Shown: piece by piece, positions 53,211 through 61,886 of the stretch
Layout of the letters: the number at the start of each line of letters is the position of its first letter
Position numbering within the stretch: the first letter of the stretch is position 1
NCBI GenBank assembly: GCA_003243455.1
Contig: QFQS01000001.1
Coordinates: 186,001 to 250,000 of the forward strand
Length of the DNA: 64,000 bases
Source of the DNA: Cereibacter sphaeroides
GTDB taxonomy: Bacteria > Pseudomonadota > Alphaproteobacteria > Rhodobacterales > Rhodobacteraceae
Direction: 5' to 3'
Notes under the pieces: generated by a model
Seen by the model: the letters and a program-made list of their open reading frames with translations, nothing else
Told to the model about the DNA's origin: nothing
Database searches by the model: none
Made by a program: the position numbers and the translations under genes

Positions 53211-53287
53211 GCGGTGGTAGCTCAGTCGGTTAGAGTACCGGCCTGTCACGCCGGGGGTCGCGGGTTCGAGCCCCGTCCACCGCGCCA
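53211..53287 (+). tRNA. tRNA-Asp (anticodon GTC), copy 1
   Basis: A 77-base cloverleaf: GCGGTGG pairs with CCACCGC, the D-arm is GCTCAGTCGGTTAGAGT, the anticodon loop CTGTCAC has GTC, the T-arm is CGGGTTCGAGCCCCG, and GCCA closes the gene. The preceding 245 bases after the amidase start hold no feature I can support. Confidence 0.97.
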
Positions 53288-53349
53288 CCCGCAAGGGATC
53301 GCCCGGCGTCGTTTCTGCCCGCAACTTGTCGGGCGCCTGAAACAGATGC

Positions 53350-53426
53350 GCGGTGGTAGCTCAGTCGGTTAGAGTACCGGCCTGTCACGCCGGGGGTCGC
53401 GGGTTCGAGCCCCGTCCACCGCGCCA
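53350..53426 (+). tRNA. tRNA-Asp (anticodon GTC), copy 2
   Basis: Identical over all 77 bases to copy 1 and 62 bases downstream of it. The flanks differ, so the duplication covers little more than the gene itself. The two may be read from one transcript. Confidence 0.97.
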
Positions 53427-53439
53427 GTTTCCGAATAAA

Positions 53440-54144
53440 TCAGTACCTCAGCTTCGGATACCAATCGGTGCCACGGCCGTCGGGCGTGATGTCCAGGATG
53501 TTCCACAAAGGTGCCAGGTCCGGCGCACCGCGCGGATCTTGTCCGGGGTCGGCGGTCTTGCCTGTCATCTCGCCGCCCCAGAAATGGCGGATGATGCCGC
53601 TCTTGCGGGTAAAGACGTTCAGGGCAGGGATTTCCGAGCCATCGGGCAGCAATCCGAAGTAATCGCGCGAGTAGGCGTCGTTCACATCGCGGTAGAGCCG
53701 GAGATTTCGCCAGCCACGCTCTGCGGCAAAGGCCTGCAGCCGGTCCAGCGGTGATCGCGCAACGACCGCAAGCGATACCCGTTGGCCGATATCTGCGGCG
53801 TTCTGATCCAGCGGCCCAAGCAGGTTGGTGCACATGGGGCAGGGCCGTTCGCGCTGCGGTCCAAACATGAAGCTGTAAAGGACGAGGGTATCCTTGTCGC
53901 CGAACAGGCCCGCAAAGTCGACCTCACCCTTGCTGCCCTCAAAGCGGTAGTCGCCGATGACTTCGCCCCCCGGGGGCAGCAACCGGCGCTTTGCCGCGAC
54001 GCGTTCCAGATGACGGCGCAAGTCGATCTCATCGGCGAGAAGTTCGGTACGGGCTGCCCGATACTCGGCACTTTCGTTGGGAAATCGCACGTCACTCAAA
54101 TCGGCAAGTGTCCTGGCATCGGGCAGGATTGTGGGCGTATCCAT
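53440..54144 (-). CDS. DUF899 thioredoxin-like protein
   Basis: A 234-residue protein of the DUF899 thioredoxin-like family. It shows FRGKDxL-like FAGLFGDKDTLVLYSFMFGP, the Cys motif RPCPMCTNLLGPLD, VVARSPLDRLQAFAAERGWR and VFTRKSGIIRHFWGGEM. A redox role is likely from the CPMC motif, but the substrate is unknown. ATG at 54144. It converges on tRNA-Asp copy 2. Upstream, 54225-54270 is AT-rich and probably holds its promoter. Confidence 0.85.
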   Translation of the reverse strand: MDTPTILPDARTLADLSDVRFPNESAEYRAARTELLADEIDLRRHLERVAAKRRLLPPGGEVIGDYRFEGSKGEVDFAGLFGDKDTLVLYSFMFGPQRERPCPMCTNLLGPLDQNAADIGQRVSLAVVARSPLDRLQAFAAERGWRNLRLYRDVNDAYSRDYFGLLPDGSEIPALNVFTRKSGIIRHFWGGEMTGKTADPGQDPRGAPDLAPLWNILDITPDGRGTDWYPKLRY

Positions 54145-54493
54145 GGTGGCTTCCCCATTCGGTTGCGCGGATGAAACATTCTGACGCCCTGGCCAACGCT
54201 TTGGCAATTCCTTGGGTTCCCGATAAGGATGAAATATCCAATAAAATAAAGGATTATTGGTGGCCATGATCCCATGTTCAAACATGCCTTGAACACGAAC
54301 GGTTACGGCCTGTTACGTCTGCGTGAGGCCCCATATCGGGACGAAAGGCCACGTTGTATATCAATCGGGCGAGCCGGGACCTGCCGGACGGGTCAATCAT
54401 AGCCCCGCCGACGCGACAGGCCAGGACGGCACGTGAAGACAGGTGCGCCTGCGCAGGAAAAGACACGCAGGCCCCAATCGAGGAGAGGCTTCC
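54145..54493. other. Non-coding stretch between DUF899 and DUF1344 genes
   Basis: About 350 bases between divergent genes. It contains an AT-rich block (54225-54270) and a GAGGAGAGG ribosome-binding site for the DUF1344 gene near 54480. Open frames here have no protein-family character. Confidence 0.5.
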
Positions 54494-54751
54494 ATGCGCT
54501 CATTCATTCTGCCCGTAGCGGTCATTGCAACGCTCGGGTTTGGCCAACTGGCGATGGCGAACACGATCACCACGGGTGTCGTCAAATCCATCGATCAGAA
54601 GACAATGATGCTGACGCTGGACAACGGGGCAAGCTATCAGTTGCCCAAGGGGTTCAAAGCTGACAGCCTGAAGGTCGGTGAGAAGGTCGCGGTGAACTGG
54701 GTCATGCAGGGCCAGATGCACGATGCGACCAGCGTGCTGCCGGCCAAATAG
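54494..54751 (+). CDS. Secreted DUF1344 family protein
   Basis: An 85-residue protein with a signal peptide (RSFILPVAVIATLGFGQLAM, then Ala-Asn) and a short DUF1344 domain: ITTGVVKSIDQKTMMLTLDN, SYQLPKGFKADSLKVGEKVA and VNWVMQG. The fold looks like a small beta-barrel. Function not established. ATG at 54494 has GGAGAGG upstream. A clear terminator follows. Confidence 0.85.
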   Translation: MRSFILPVAVIATLGFGQLAMANTITTGVVKSIDQKTMMLTLDNGASYQLPKGFKADSLKVGEKVAVNWVMQGQMHDATSVLPAK

Positions 54752-54777
54752 CCAAGGCCCGGCGCCTACAGGAACTG

Positions 54778-54804
54778 CGGAGGCCCCATGCGGGCCTCCG
54801 TTTT
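54778..54804 (+). terminator. Rho-independent terminator after the DUF1344 gene
   Basis: CGGAGGCCC and GGGCCTCCG form a perfect nine-pair stem with a five-base loop, followed by TTTT. It lies 27 bases after the stop and touches the end of the convergent GNAT gene. Confidence 0.85.
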
Positions 54805-55244
54805 CATTCGGGGATGTTCATGCGGTAGCGGATATGGCCGTCGGCAGGGGTGTAACTGTCGTAAAGCGCGCGGGCGCGGGCGTTGTCTTCCTCGGTATGC
54901 CAGTAGATCCTGCCAAAGCCCCGTTCGCGGGCGATGCGCATCAGATCGTCGATCAGGGCGCGCCCCAGCCCCTGCCCACGCGCGGACGGGTCTACGAACA
55001 GATCCTCAAGATAGCAGTCGTCCGCCACATGCCAGCTGGCCAGATGATGGTGCCAAAGGCAGAATGCCTGAACGCGGCCATCAACCTCGGCCACGCGACA
55101 GGACATGGGGCAATTCGCGTCCATGATCCGTTTCCAGACCAGGTTGGTCACATCGGTTGACAGGTCCAGCTCGTAGAATGCCAGATAGTCTGCCCAAAGC
55201 TGCCGCCACCGCGACTCATCTGCCGCAACTGCGCCACGGATCAT
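54804..55244 (-). CDS. GNAT family N-acetyltransferase
   Basis: A 146-residue acetyltransferase. The acetyl-CoA motif A is LEDLFVDPSARGQGLGRALI (R-G-x-G-L-G), preceded by AFCLWHHHLASW and followed by RIYWHTEEDNARARALYDSY, the motif B of GNAT proteins. The substrate is not predictable. ATG at 55244; the upstream open frame shows no similarity. Confidence 0.88.
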   Translation of the reverse strand: MIRGAVAADESRWRQLWADYLAFYELDLSTDVTNLVWKRIMDANCPMSCRVAEVDGRVQAFCLWHHHLASWHVADDCYLEDLFVDPSARGQGLGRALIDDLMRIARERGFGRIYWHTEEDNARARALYDSYTPADGHIRYRMNIPE

Positions 55245-55405
55245 TGTCGCACCATTGGCAATTTCAGGCCGGTTGCAGGGGCAGGGGGCATGGTTTTCTC
55301 CATATCGTGACGAGAAGCGGACCCTAGCAGGCAAAGCGGCTCTGTCCACAGCCGCCCGGTTGCGATAGGAAGCAGCCCGAGTCACGGGCAAGCGGGAGAG
55401 CCAAC

Positions 55406-55981
55406 ATGGTCCGGTCGATTTTGGGAGCCGTGCTTGCAGCAGGCTTCGCGCAGGCAGCTTCGGCCCAGGTTCTGACCGGAGAGCAGCTTGCGCCGATGCT
55501 GTTCGCGCCAACGGGCGCCGAGGTGGAAATCATCGAGAAACCGTATCTGGCCGCCGATCAGGCCGCGATCCTGAAACAGGTGGGCGCCATGCAGCCCTAC
55601 TACGGCGCCATAGCGATTTCGCCGGACGAAGGTATCATGGTCGAGGCGACGGTGGCTGGGGCCAACCACAACAGCACCGAAGCGGCCGAGGCATTCGCCC
55701 TGCAGGCCTGCGATGCCAAGCGCAAGGGCAAGACACCTTGCGCGGTAGTTGCGCTGATCCGCCCCGCCGGATGGGCTGCGCGCCCCTACCAGTTGTCCTC
55801 TGGTGCTACCGAGGCTTTTGCCGAGTACATGAAGATCCGCCGCGACAAGGCCTTTGCGATTTCCGCCTCGACCGGGCTTTGGGGCATGGGCAAGGGGCGC
55901 GACGCGGCGGCCAAGGCCATAGCGGAATGCGCGACCAAGCCGCCGCAACCGACCGATTGCGCCCTGCTTGTGCAGGACTGA
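55406..55981 (+). CDS. Secreted protein of unknown function upstream of hemA
   Basis: A 191-residue protein with a signal peptide (VRSILGAVLAAGFAQAASAQ). The mature part has PMLFAPTGAEVEIIEKPYLA, YYGAIAISPDEGIMVEA and three Cys (in LQACDAK, TPCAVVALI and AECATKP) plus one near the end (DCALLV), perhaps paired in disulfides. Similar proteins in relatives sit before hemA, but I know no proven function. ATG at 55406. Confidence 0.72.
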   Translation: MVRSILGAVLAAGFAQAASAQVLTGEQLAPMLFAPTGAEVEIIEKPYLAADQAAILKQVGAMQPYYGAIAISPDEGIMVEATVAGANHNSTEAAEAFALQACDAKRKGKTPCAVVALIRPAGWAARPYQLSSGATEAFAEYMKIRRDKAFAISASTGLWGMGKGRDAAAKAIAECATKPPQPTDCALLVQD

Positions 55982-56116
55982 ACGGCGGGGCGTCAATTTG
56001 CCCCGTTTCGTCGTTCGCACTTGAGCAATAGTTGTGCAGCGGCGAGAATGAAGCTTGAGCTTGATGCCCAGCCGGGCCGTGGCCGAAAGGCCACAGGTGG
56101 CGCCAGGGAGACGAAG

Positions 56117-57340
56117 ATGGACTATCACACGGGACTCGACGCGGCGCTGGAGCGGTTGCACCAAGAGGGGCGTTACCGCACCTTCATAGATATTGAACGC
56201 CGCCGCGGCGCCTATCCCCAGGCTGTCTGGCGCAAGCCTGACGGGACCGAAAAGGACATCACCGTCTGGTGCGGAAACGACTATCTTGGCATGGGCCAGC
56301 ATCCCGTCGTTCTGGCGGCAATGCACGAGGCACTGGATGCGACCGGCGCCGGATCGGGCGGCACGCGCAACATCTCGGGGACCACGGTCTACCACAACCA
56401 GCTTGAGGCAGAGATTGCCGACCTGCACGGCAAGGAAGCCGCGCTTGTCTTTACCTCGGCCTATATCGCCAATGACGCCACGCTTTCGACGCTGCGGACG
56501 ATTTTCCCCGGCCTGATCATCTATTCCGACGCGCTGAATCATGCCTCGATGATTGAAGGCATTCGTCGCGGTGGCGGTGAGAAACGCATCTTCCGCCACA
56601 ACGACCTTGCGCATTTGCGCGCGTTGCTGGCTGCCGATGATCCGGCAGCACCAAAGCTGATCGCTTTTGAATCGATCTATTCGATGGATGGCGATTTTGC
56701 GCCGATTGCCACGCTTTGCGATCTGGCGGATGAGTTCGGCGCGCTGACCTATCTGGATGAAGTTCACGCGGTCGGCATGTATGGCCCGCGCGGCGCTGGC
56801 GTTGCCGAACGCGATGGCGTGATGGGGCGGATCGACATCATCAACGGCACGCTGGCCAAGGCCTATGGCGTCATGGGCGGCTATATCGCCGCCAGCGCGC
56901 AGATGGTCGACGTGATCCGCAGCTATGCCCCCGGTTTCATTTTCACCACATCGATTCCCCCTGCAGTTGCTGCCGGAGCCGTCGCTTCGGTCGCGCATCT
57001 GAAGACCGATCAGGCTTTGCGCGACCGTCAGCAACTGAATGCCCGCATCCTGAAGATGCGGCTCAAGGGGCTGGGCTTGCCCTTGATCGACCACGGCTCT
57101 CATATCGTGCCCGTGCATGTCGGCGATCCCGTTCACTGCAAGATGATCTCCGACATGCTGTTGGAAAGGTTCGGGATTTACGTCCAGCCGGTCAATTTCC
57201 CGACCGTCCCCCGCGGCACCGAGCGTCTGCGGTTCACGCCGTCGCCGGTTCACAGTGCCGCGCAGATCGACCATCTGATCAACGCGATGGACAGTCTTTG
57301 GGCACATTGTGCGCTGAATCGCGCCGAGGGCGTCGCCTGA
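56117..57340 (+). CDS. hemA: 5-aminolevulinate synthase
   Basis: A 407-residue PLP enzyme that condenses glycine and succinyl-CoA to 5-aminolevulinate, the C4 route of tetrapyrrole synthesis found in alphaproteobacteria. Landmarks are WCGNDYLGMGQHPVVLAAMH, GAGSGGTRNISGTTVYHNQL, DEVHAVGMYGPRGAGVAERD and the PLP lysine in NGTLAKAYGVMGGYIAAS. Start ATG 56117. It supplies precursor for heme and for the cobalamin genes in this window; it is a relative of kbl. Confidence 0.95.
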   Translation: MDYHTGLDAALERLHQEGRYRTFIDIERRRGAYPQAVWRKPDGTEKDITVWCGNDYLGMGQHPVVLAAMHEALDATGAGSGGTRNISGTTVYHNQLEAEIADLHGKEAALVFTSAYIANDATLSTLRTIFPGLIIYSDALNHASMIEGIRRGGGEKRIFRHNDLAHLRALLAADDPAAPKLIAFESIYSMDGDFAPIATLCDLADEFGALTYLDEVHAVGMYGPRGAGVAERDGVMGRIDIINGTLAKAYGVMGGYIAASAQMVDVIRSYAPGFIFTTSIPPAVAAGAVASVAHLKTDQALRDRQQLNARILKMRLKGLGLPLIDHGSHIVPVHVGDPVHCKMISDMLLERFGIYVQPVNFPTVPRGTERLRFTPSPVHSAAQIDHLINAMDSLWAHCALNRAEGVA

Positions 57341-57454
57341 TTTTCCACCGGTATGCAGGGGCCCTTGTCCTGTGATACGCTTTCGTGAATAGCGAAGATG
57401 CGAGTCGTCATCGAGCGACTCAGCCAGAAGACGTGGGGCAGTAGGGGCAGGCGA

Positions 57455-58705
57455 ATGATCGGGCGGAGGTCACATCCTTCGACGCCAGAGATCGACAAAC
57501 CGAAAGGTTTTGACGATTTTGAGGTGCGTCTTGGTGACGTGATGCGCGGGGAACGCGCAACCTTGGGCCGTTCGCTTCTGGACGTTCAGCGGGAATTGAA
57601 GATCAAGGCGACCTATATCGCGGCGATCGAAAACTGCGATGTCTCGGCCTTTGAAAGCCAGGGTTTCATCGCTGGCTATATCCGGTCTTATGCGCGCTAT
57701 CTGGGTATGGACCCGGAATGGGCCTATGCAAAGTTCTGCGCCGAAGCGGGCTTTGCCACGACCTATGCAACGGGCGTCAGCGCCCCCTCGGGCAGACCTC
57801 AGCGTGCAATGGCCAGCGGGCCGATCGGCAAACAGGGGTTGAAGGATCCCTTCGCGGACCCGAATGCGACTTTCATTCCACGCGGCCCCAGCCTTTTTTC
57901 GCGCGTGGAACCCGGTGCCGTAGGTTCGATGATCGTCCTGATACTGCTGATCGGTGCATTGGGTTACGGCGGTTGGTCGGTATTGCAGGAAGTGCAGCGC
58001 GTTCAGCTGGCTCCTGTCGATCAGGCTCCTGTCGTCGTGGCGGATATCGACCCGCTCGGCAATGTCAGTGGCGACGCGCCACTGGTGCGGTCGGCCCCCG
58101 CGACGGACAAGATAGCAGACGCAGGTCAGGACCCTGTAGCCGATAGTGTGCAGGAAGGGTTTGGTCGGCTTTATCGACCGCAGGCGCTGGACGTTCCGGT
58201 GATGCAGTCGCGCGACGGCCCGATCGCCTCGATCAATCCCCGCACCGGTTCGCTGGGGACCGAAGCCGAAGATGCGATCGCCGCCGCAGCAGAAGCCGCA
58301 GATGAGATCGGAACTCCGGTTCAGGTCGTTGCCGAGAATGCCCCGGCCGTTGAATTGCTGGCCGTGCGCCCGTCTTGGGTTCGTGTTCAGTCGGCGGATG
58401 GCACCGTGTTGTTCGAAAAAATACTGGACGCGGGCGAACGCTATGTCGTGCCGCAGATGGAAGAGCCGGCGGTCCTGCGCGCCGGGAACTCCGGATCTAT
58501 CTATTTCGCCGTGAACGGCCAGACCTTTGGCCCGGCCGCGCCAGGTGCGCAGGTGGTCAAGAATGTCGCCCTGTCGCCCGAGGCTTTGACCGGCAAGTAC
58601 CAACTGGCCAATCTGAGCGTCGATCCCGATTTGGCTGCTGCGGTGGCCGTTGCGGATGCGGCACCGGCATCCAGTCTTCCTAGCCAGACCGCACCTGCCG
58701 AATAG
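57455..58705 (+). CDS. RodZ-like helix-turn-helix membrane protein (DUF4115)
   Basis: A 416-residue protein. The cytoplasmic N-terminus has a RodZ-type helix-turn-helix, LGDVMRGERATLGRSLLDVQ then IKATYIAAIENCDVSAFESQ and GYIRSYARYLGMDPEWAYAK. One membrane helix follows at about residues 152-172 (GSMIVLILLIGALGYGGWSV), then a long low-complexity linker and a C-terminal DUF4115 domain (RPSWVRVQSADGTVLFEKIL). RodZ links MreB to the wall machinery; related proteins are often simply named HTH proteins. ATG 57455 follows GGGGCAGGCGA. Confidence 0.85.
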   Translation: MIGRRSHPSTPEIDKPKGFDDFEVRLGDVMRGERATLGRSLLDVQRELKIKATYIAAIENCDVSAFESQGFIAGYIRSYARYLGMDPEWAYAKFCAEAGFATTYATGVSAPSGRPQRAMASGPIGKQGLKDPFADPNATFIPRGPSLFSRVEPGAVGSMIVLILLIGALGYGGWSVLQEVQRVQLAPVDQAPVVVADIDPLGNVSGDAPLVRSAPATDKIADAGQDPVADSVQEGFGRLYRPQALDVPVMQSRDGPIASINPRTGSLGTEAEDAIAAAAEAADEIGTPVQVVAENAPAVELLAVRPSWVRVQSADGTVLFEKILDAGERYVVPQMEEPAVLRAGNSGSIYFAVNGQTFGPAAPGAQVVKNVALSPEALTGKYQLANLSVDPDLAAAVAVADAAPASSLPSQTAPAE

Positions 58706-58750
58706 GTCAAGCGCGCAAGCCCTTTGGTGGCGTTATGACGGAGGTTGGCG

Positions 58751-59227
58751 ATGGACGTGTCCCACTGGCTTTGGCTCTGTCTGGCAGCCTATGCAATCCA
58801 TATGCTCGAGGAATATGTGCTCGATTGGCGTGACTGGGCCAGGGCCGTGATCAAGCTGCCGGTGGAATGGTCGGACTTCTACGTCACCAACAGCCTTGTC
58901 GTGGTGCTTGGGATTGTCGCAGCCAACATGTCCACCGCCTTACCGGGCTTTGCCTTGTCATTCCCGGCACTTATGATCATCAACGCGCTTGTCTTCCACA
59001 TCCTTCCGGTGATCCGCACTCGTGGCAGATATTCTCCCGGCGTCTTTACGGCTGTGGTGCTGTTCCTGCCGATTGCGTGGCTGACTTTCAGCGCCGCCAA
59101 CCGGGCGGGGTTGCTTGCTATCGGCACAGCCATAGCCGCCTTTGTCATAGGTGCGCTGCTCATGGCTATGCCGATCGTGCTTTTGCACATAAAGTCGCGG
59201 CCCTATTTCCGCCAGAACAAACCTTGA
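58751..59227 (+). CDS. HXXEE domain membrane protein
   Basis: A 158-residue integral membrane protein. The signature His-x-x-Glu-Glu is present as AAYAIHMLEEYVLDW, followed by FYVTNSLVVVLGIVAANMST and further hydrophobic helices including INALVFHILPVIRTRGRYSP. Four or five membrane segments are likely. The conserved His and Glu residues suggest a metal site or a membrane-embedded enzyme, but no function is established. Confidence 0.82.
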   Translation: MDVSHWLWLCLAAYAIHMLEEYVLDWRDWARAVIKLPVEWSDFYVTNSLVVVLGIVAANMSTALPGFALSFPALMIINALVFHILPVIRTRGRYSPGVFTAVVLFLPIAWLTFSAANRAGLLAIGTAIAAFVIGALLMAMPIVLLHIKSRPYFRQNKP

Positions 59228-59307
59228 GCCATTTTGCACCTGCGGCACGTTGCAGCGGCGCGCGGGCGAGAGTATTTAGAGGCTGACGCTGCAGCCAAGG
59301 CCATTTC

Positions 59308-60432
59308 ATGTCGCTTAATCCTGTCCGCCCCTGGCGCAATATCGAACGCCGCACGTCGCGCCAGATCATGGTGGGCAAGGTCGCGGTCGGAGGCGATGCG
59401 CCGATTTCGGTCCAGACCATGACCAACACGCTGACGACAGATGTCGTGGCGACCATCGAACAGGTTCAGCGTTGCGCCGCCGCAGGGGCCGACATCGTCC
59501 GTATCTCGACACCCGATCAGGAAAGCACCCGTGCCTTGCGGGAAATCGTGGCGGAAAGCCCGGTGCCGATCGTGGCGGACATCCATTTCCATTACAAACG
59601 CGCCATCGAGGCGGCCGAGGCGGGTGCCGCCTGCCTGCGCATCAATCCGGGCAACATCGGAGATGCCGCGCGTGTGCGCGAGGTTATCAATGCCGCCAAG
59701 GATCACGGATGTTCTATCCGTATCGGCGTCAATGCAGGCTCGCTGGAAAAGCACCTGCTGGAGAAATACGGAGAGCCTTGCCCGGATGCGATGGTGGAAA
59801 GCGGTCTGGACCACATCCGCATCCTTCAGGACAACGATTTCCACGAATACAAGATCAGCGTGAAGGCCAGCGATGTGTTCATGGCTGCGGCCGCCTATCA
59901 GCAGCTTGCGGGGGCGACCGATGCGCCGATCCACCTGGGTATCACCGAGGCGGGGGGACTTACCTCTGGCACGGTGAAATCGGCCATCGGCCTTGGCAAC
60001 CTGCTGTGGATGGGGATCGGGGACACGATCCGCGTTTCGCTGTCCGCCGATCCGGTGGAAGAGGTCAAGGTCGGTTTCGAAATCCTGAAGTCGCTTGGTC
60101 TGCGTCACCGTGGCGTTACCATCATCTCTTGCCCCTCCTGCGCGCGTCAGGGCTTCGACGTGATCAAGACGGTGGCTGCGCTGGAGGACAGGCTTGCCCA
60201 TGTGACGACCTCGATGAGCCTGTCGATCATCGGTTGCGTCGTCAACGGGCCGGGCGAGGCGCTGATGACCGACATCGGCTTTACCGGCGGCGGGGCGGGG
60301 TCGGGGATGGTTTATCTGGCCGGTCGTCAGCATCACAAGCTGGGCAATGACAAGATGATCGACCATATCGTCGAACTGGTCGAGGCAAAGGCCGCCGAGA
60401 TAGACGCCGCCGAGGCGCAGGCGGCGGAATAA
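59308..60432 (+). CDS. ispG: 4-hydroxy-3-methylbut-2-enyl diphosphate synthase
   Basis: A 374-residue iron-sulfur enzyme of the MEP isoprenoid pathway. It opens with NPVRPWRNIERRTSRQIMVG, then ISVQTMTNTLTTDVVATIEQ, VADIHFHYKRAIEAAEAGAA and INPGNIGD. The [4Fe-4S] Cys are in SCPSCARQGFD (two) and IGCVVNGPGEAL. It overlaps the cupin gene by one base (TAATG). Confidence 0.95.
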   Translation: MSLNPVRPWRNIERRTSRQIMVGKVAVGGDAPISVQTMTNTLTTDVVATIEQVQRCAAAGADIVRISTPDQESTRALREIVAESPVPIVADIHFHYKRAIEAAEAGAACLRINPGNIGDAARVREVINAAKDHGCSIRIGVNAGSLEKHLLEKYGEPCPDAMVESGLDHIRILQDNDFHEYKISVKASDVFMAAAAYQQLAGATDAPIHLGITEAGGLTSGTVKSAIGLGNLLWMGIGDTIRVSLSADPVEEVKVGFEILKSLGLRHRGVTIISCPSCARQGFDVIKTVAALEDRLAHVTTSMSLSIIGCVVNGPGEALMTDIGFTGGGAGSGMVYLAGRQHHKLGNDKMIDHIVELVEAKAAEIDAAEAQAAE

Positions 60433-60947
60433 TGGTGCGCCGCCACCCTGCGATCATCCATTGGTCCGATATCGAAAAGACGGCGCCCTATCACTATGAC
60501 AATGACGATGAACTGATGGCCTTTAATGCGCCGCTTGCCCGACACTTCGGGTTGCAGCGGCTGGGCATCCATCACGAACGCCTGCCCCCGGGGCGGCGAT
60601 TGTCATATCCGCACGCCGAAAGCGCCGAAGAGGAATTCGTCTACGTGATCGACGGCACGCCGGATGTCTGGCTGGATGGTGAAATTCACCGCCTTGCGCC
60701 CGGCGATGCGGTGGGGTTTCCCGCGGGAACCGGCCTTGCACACACTTTCCTGAACAATACCGAAACCGAGGTTCGGCTGTTGGTCATCGGCGAGAAGAAC
60801 AAGCCCGAGAACCGGATCTTTTACGCGGTCAATCCCCGCCTCAAAGAAGTGCGCAGCGACTGGTGGCACGACGCACCCGAACGGCAACGAGGGCCCCATG
60901 ACGGGCTTACAGACGCCCGGCGGCGCGATATCGAGAGCAAGGACTAG
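60432..60947 (+). CDS. Cupin domain protein
   Basis: A 171-residue single-cupin protein. Motif 1 is RLSYPHAESAEEEFVYVIDG, with one His and Glu ligands; motif 2 is FPAGTGLAHTFLNNTETEV with His. It is coupled to ispG by overlap. Activity is unknown; the fold covers dioxygenases, isomerases and storage proteins. Confidence 0.85.
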   Translation: MVRRHPAIIHWSDIEKTAPYHYDNDDELMAFNAPLARHFGLQRLGIHHERLPPGRRLSYPHAESAEEEFVYVIDGTPDVWLDGEIHRLAPGDAVGFPAGTGLAHTFLNNTETEVRLLVIGEKNKPENRIFYAVNPRLKEVRSDWWHDAPERQRGPHDGLTDARRRDIESKD

Positions 60948-60950
60948 GGA

Positions 60951-61697
60951 TCAGCCCTGGCGCTCTTGCTCCACGACCTGACGCATCCCGTCCAGCGGCA
61001 CGTAGCCGCGCAGCATTGTGCCGTTGATGACGAAGGTGGGTGTGCCGCTGATCTTCAGTTTGTTGCCAAGATCATGGTTCGCAGCGATTACACTCTCCAC
61101 CTCGGGGCTGTCCATCCGGGCCAGCACCGGGCCGGGATCGAGGCCGAGATCGGTTGCAAGCTTTGTCAGCATTTCCGGTGTCGGATCGACCTTGAGCTTG
61201 ATCAGCTTGTCATTCGCACTCTTGTAAGCCTCATCGCCGGCGGTCTGTAGCACAGCTATCGCAAAACGGGCTGACACGGTCGATGCGTCGCCAAGTATCG
61301 GGAATTCCTTTACGACAAACCGAATGTTGCCATCGGATTTCACCAGTTCGCCCACCTCATCATAGGCCTTGCGGCAATAGCCGCAGCGATAATCTATGAA
61401 TTCGACCACTGTAATGTCGCCATCGGGATTGCCGCCGACCCAGCTTGCCGGATCGTTGAATATCGCATCCTTATTGGCCTGCACCATGCCCACGTCGGAC
61501 GCCGCCTCGGCCTCTGCCTGGCGCTTGTTGAGGACATCAATCGCCTCGACCAGCACCTCTGGATTCTCCAGAAGATAGGCTTTGACCTCGGCACGGAAGG
61601 CATCGCGTTCCACGGTGGTCATCGCACTGAAATCGGTGGCGCTTGCGGCATTGGCGGCGGCAAGAAAGAAAAACGTCAGGGCGAGTAGTCGCGACAT
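60951..61697 (-). CDS. DsbA-family thiol oxidoreductase, exported
   Basis: A 248-residue periplasmic protein with a signal peptide (RLLALTFFFLAAANAASA). After a helical N-terminal region comes the thioredoxin-like domain: VVEFIDYRCGYCRKAYDE, with the Cys-Gly-Tyr-Cys active site, and the cis-Pro loop ISGTPTFVINGTMLRGYVP. Similar to Com1/BdbD-type disulfide proteins. ATG at 61697; convergent with the cupin gene, three bases apart. Confidence 0.9.
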   Translation of the reverse strand: MSRLLALTFFFLAAANAASATDFSAMTTVERDAFRAEVKAYLLENPEVLVEAIDVLNKRQAEAEAASDVGMVQANKDAIFNDPASWVGGNPDGDITVVEFIDYRCGYCRKAYDEVGELVKSDGNIRFVVKEFPILGDASTVSARFAIAVLQTAGDEAYKSANDKLIKLKVDPTPEMLTKLATDLGLDPGPVLARMDSPEVESVIAANHDLGNKLKISGTPTFVINGTMLRGYVPLDGMRQVVEQERQG

Positions 61698-61886
61698 GCG
61701 GGCTCCGGTCCGGGGTTTGGTCGGGCGCAGTCTAGAGTTTGTCCGCCCGGATGCAAGGCGGGCATGGGAGGGTCGCCGCATTATGATGGGTCAACCTGTT
61801 CAGGGTGAGGTTGCATGGGCGCACTGCTGCGCTATAGGGTCTCGCGGGTACTCGGAAATGCCTTCGGCGAGGATATTCAGGCAAAG

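Noticed and set aside
53211..53426. tRNA-Asp pair as an attachment site of an integrated element
   Set aside because: No integrase, no mobile genes and no partial tRNA copy at a distance; neighbours look like core genes.
55382..57307. Very long minus-strand open frame (about 640 codons) opposite hemA
   Set aside because: It mirrors hemA and the secreted-protein gene in antisense; composition is a high-GC artefact (many Arg, His, Gly) and no domain is seen.
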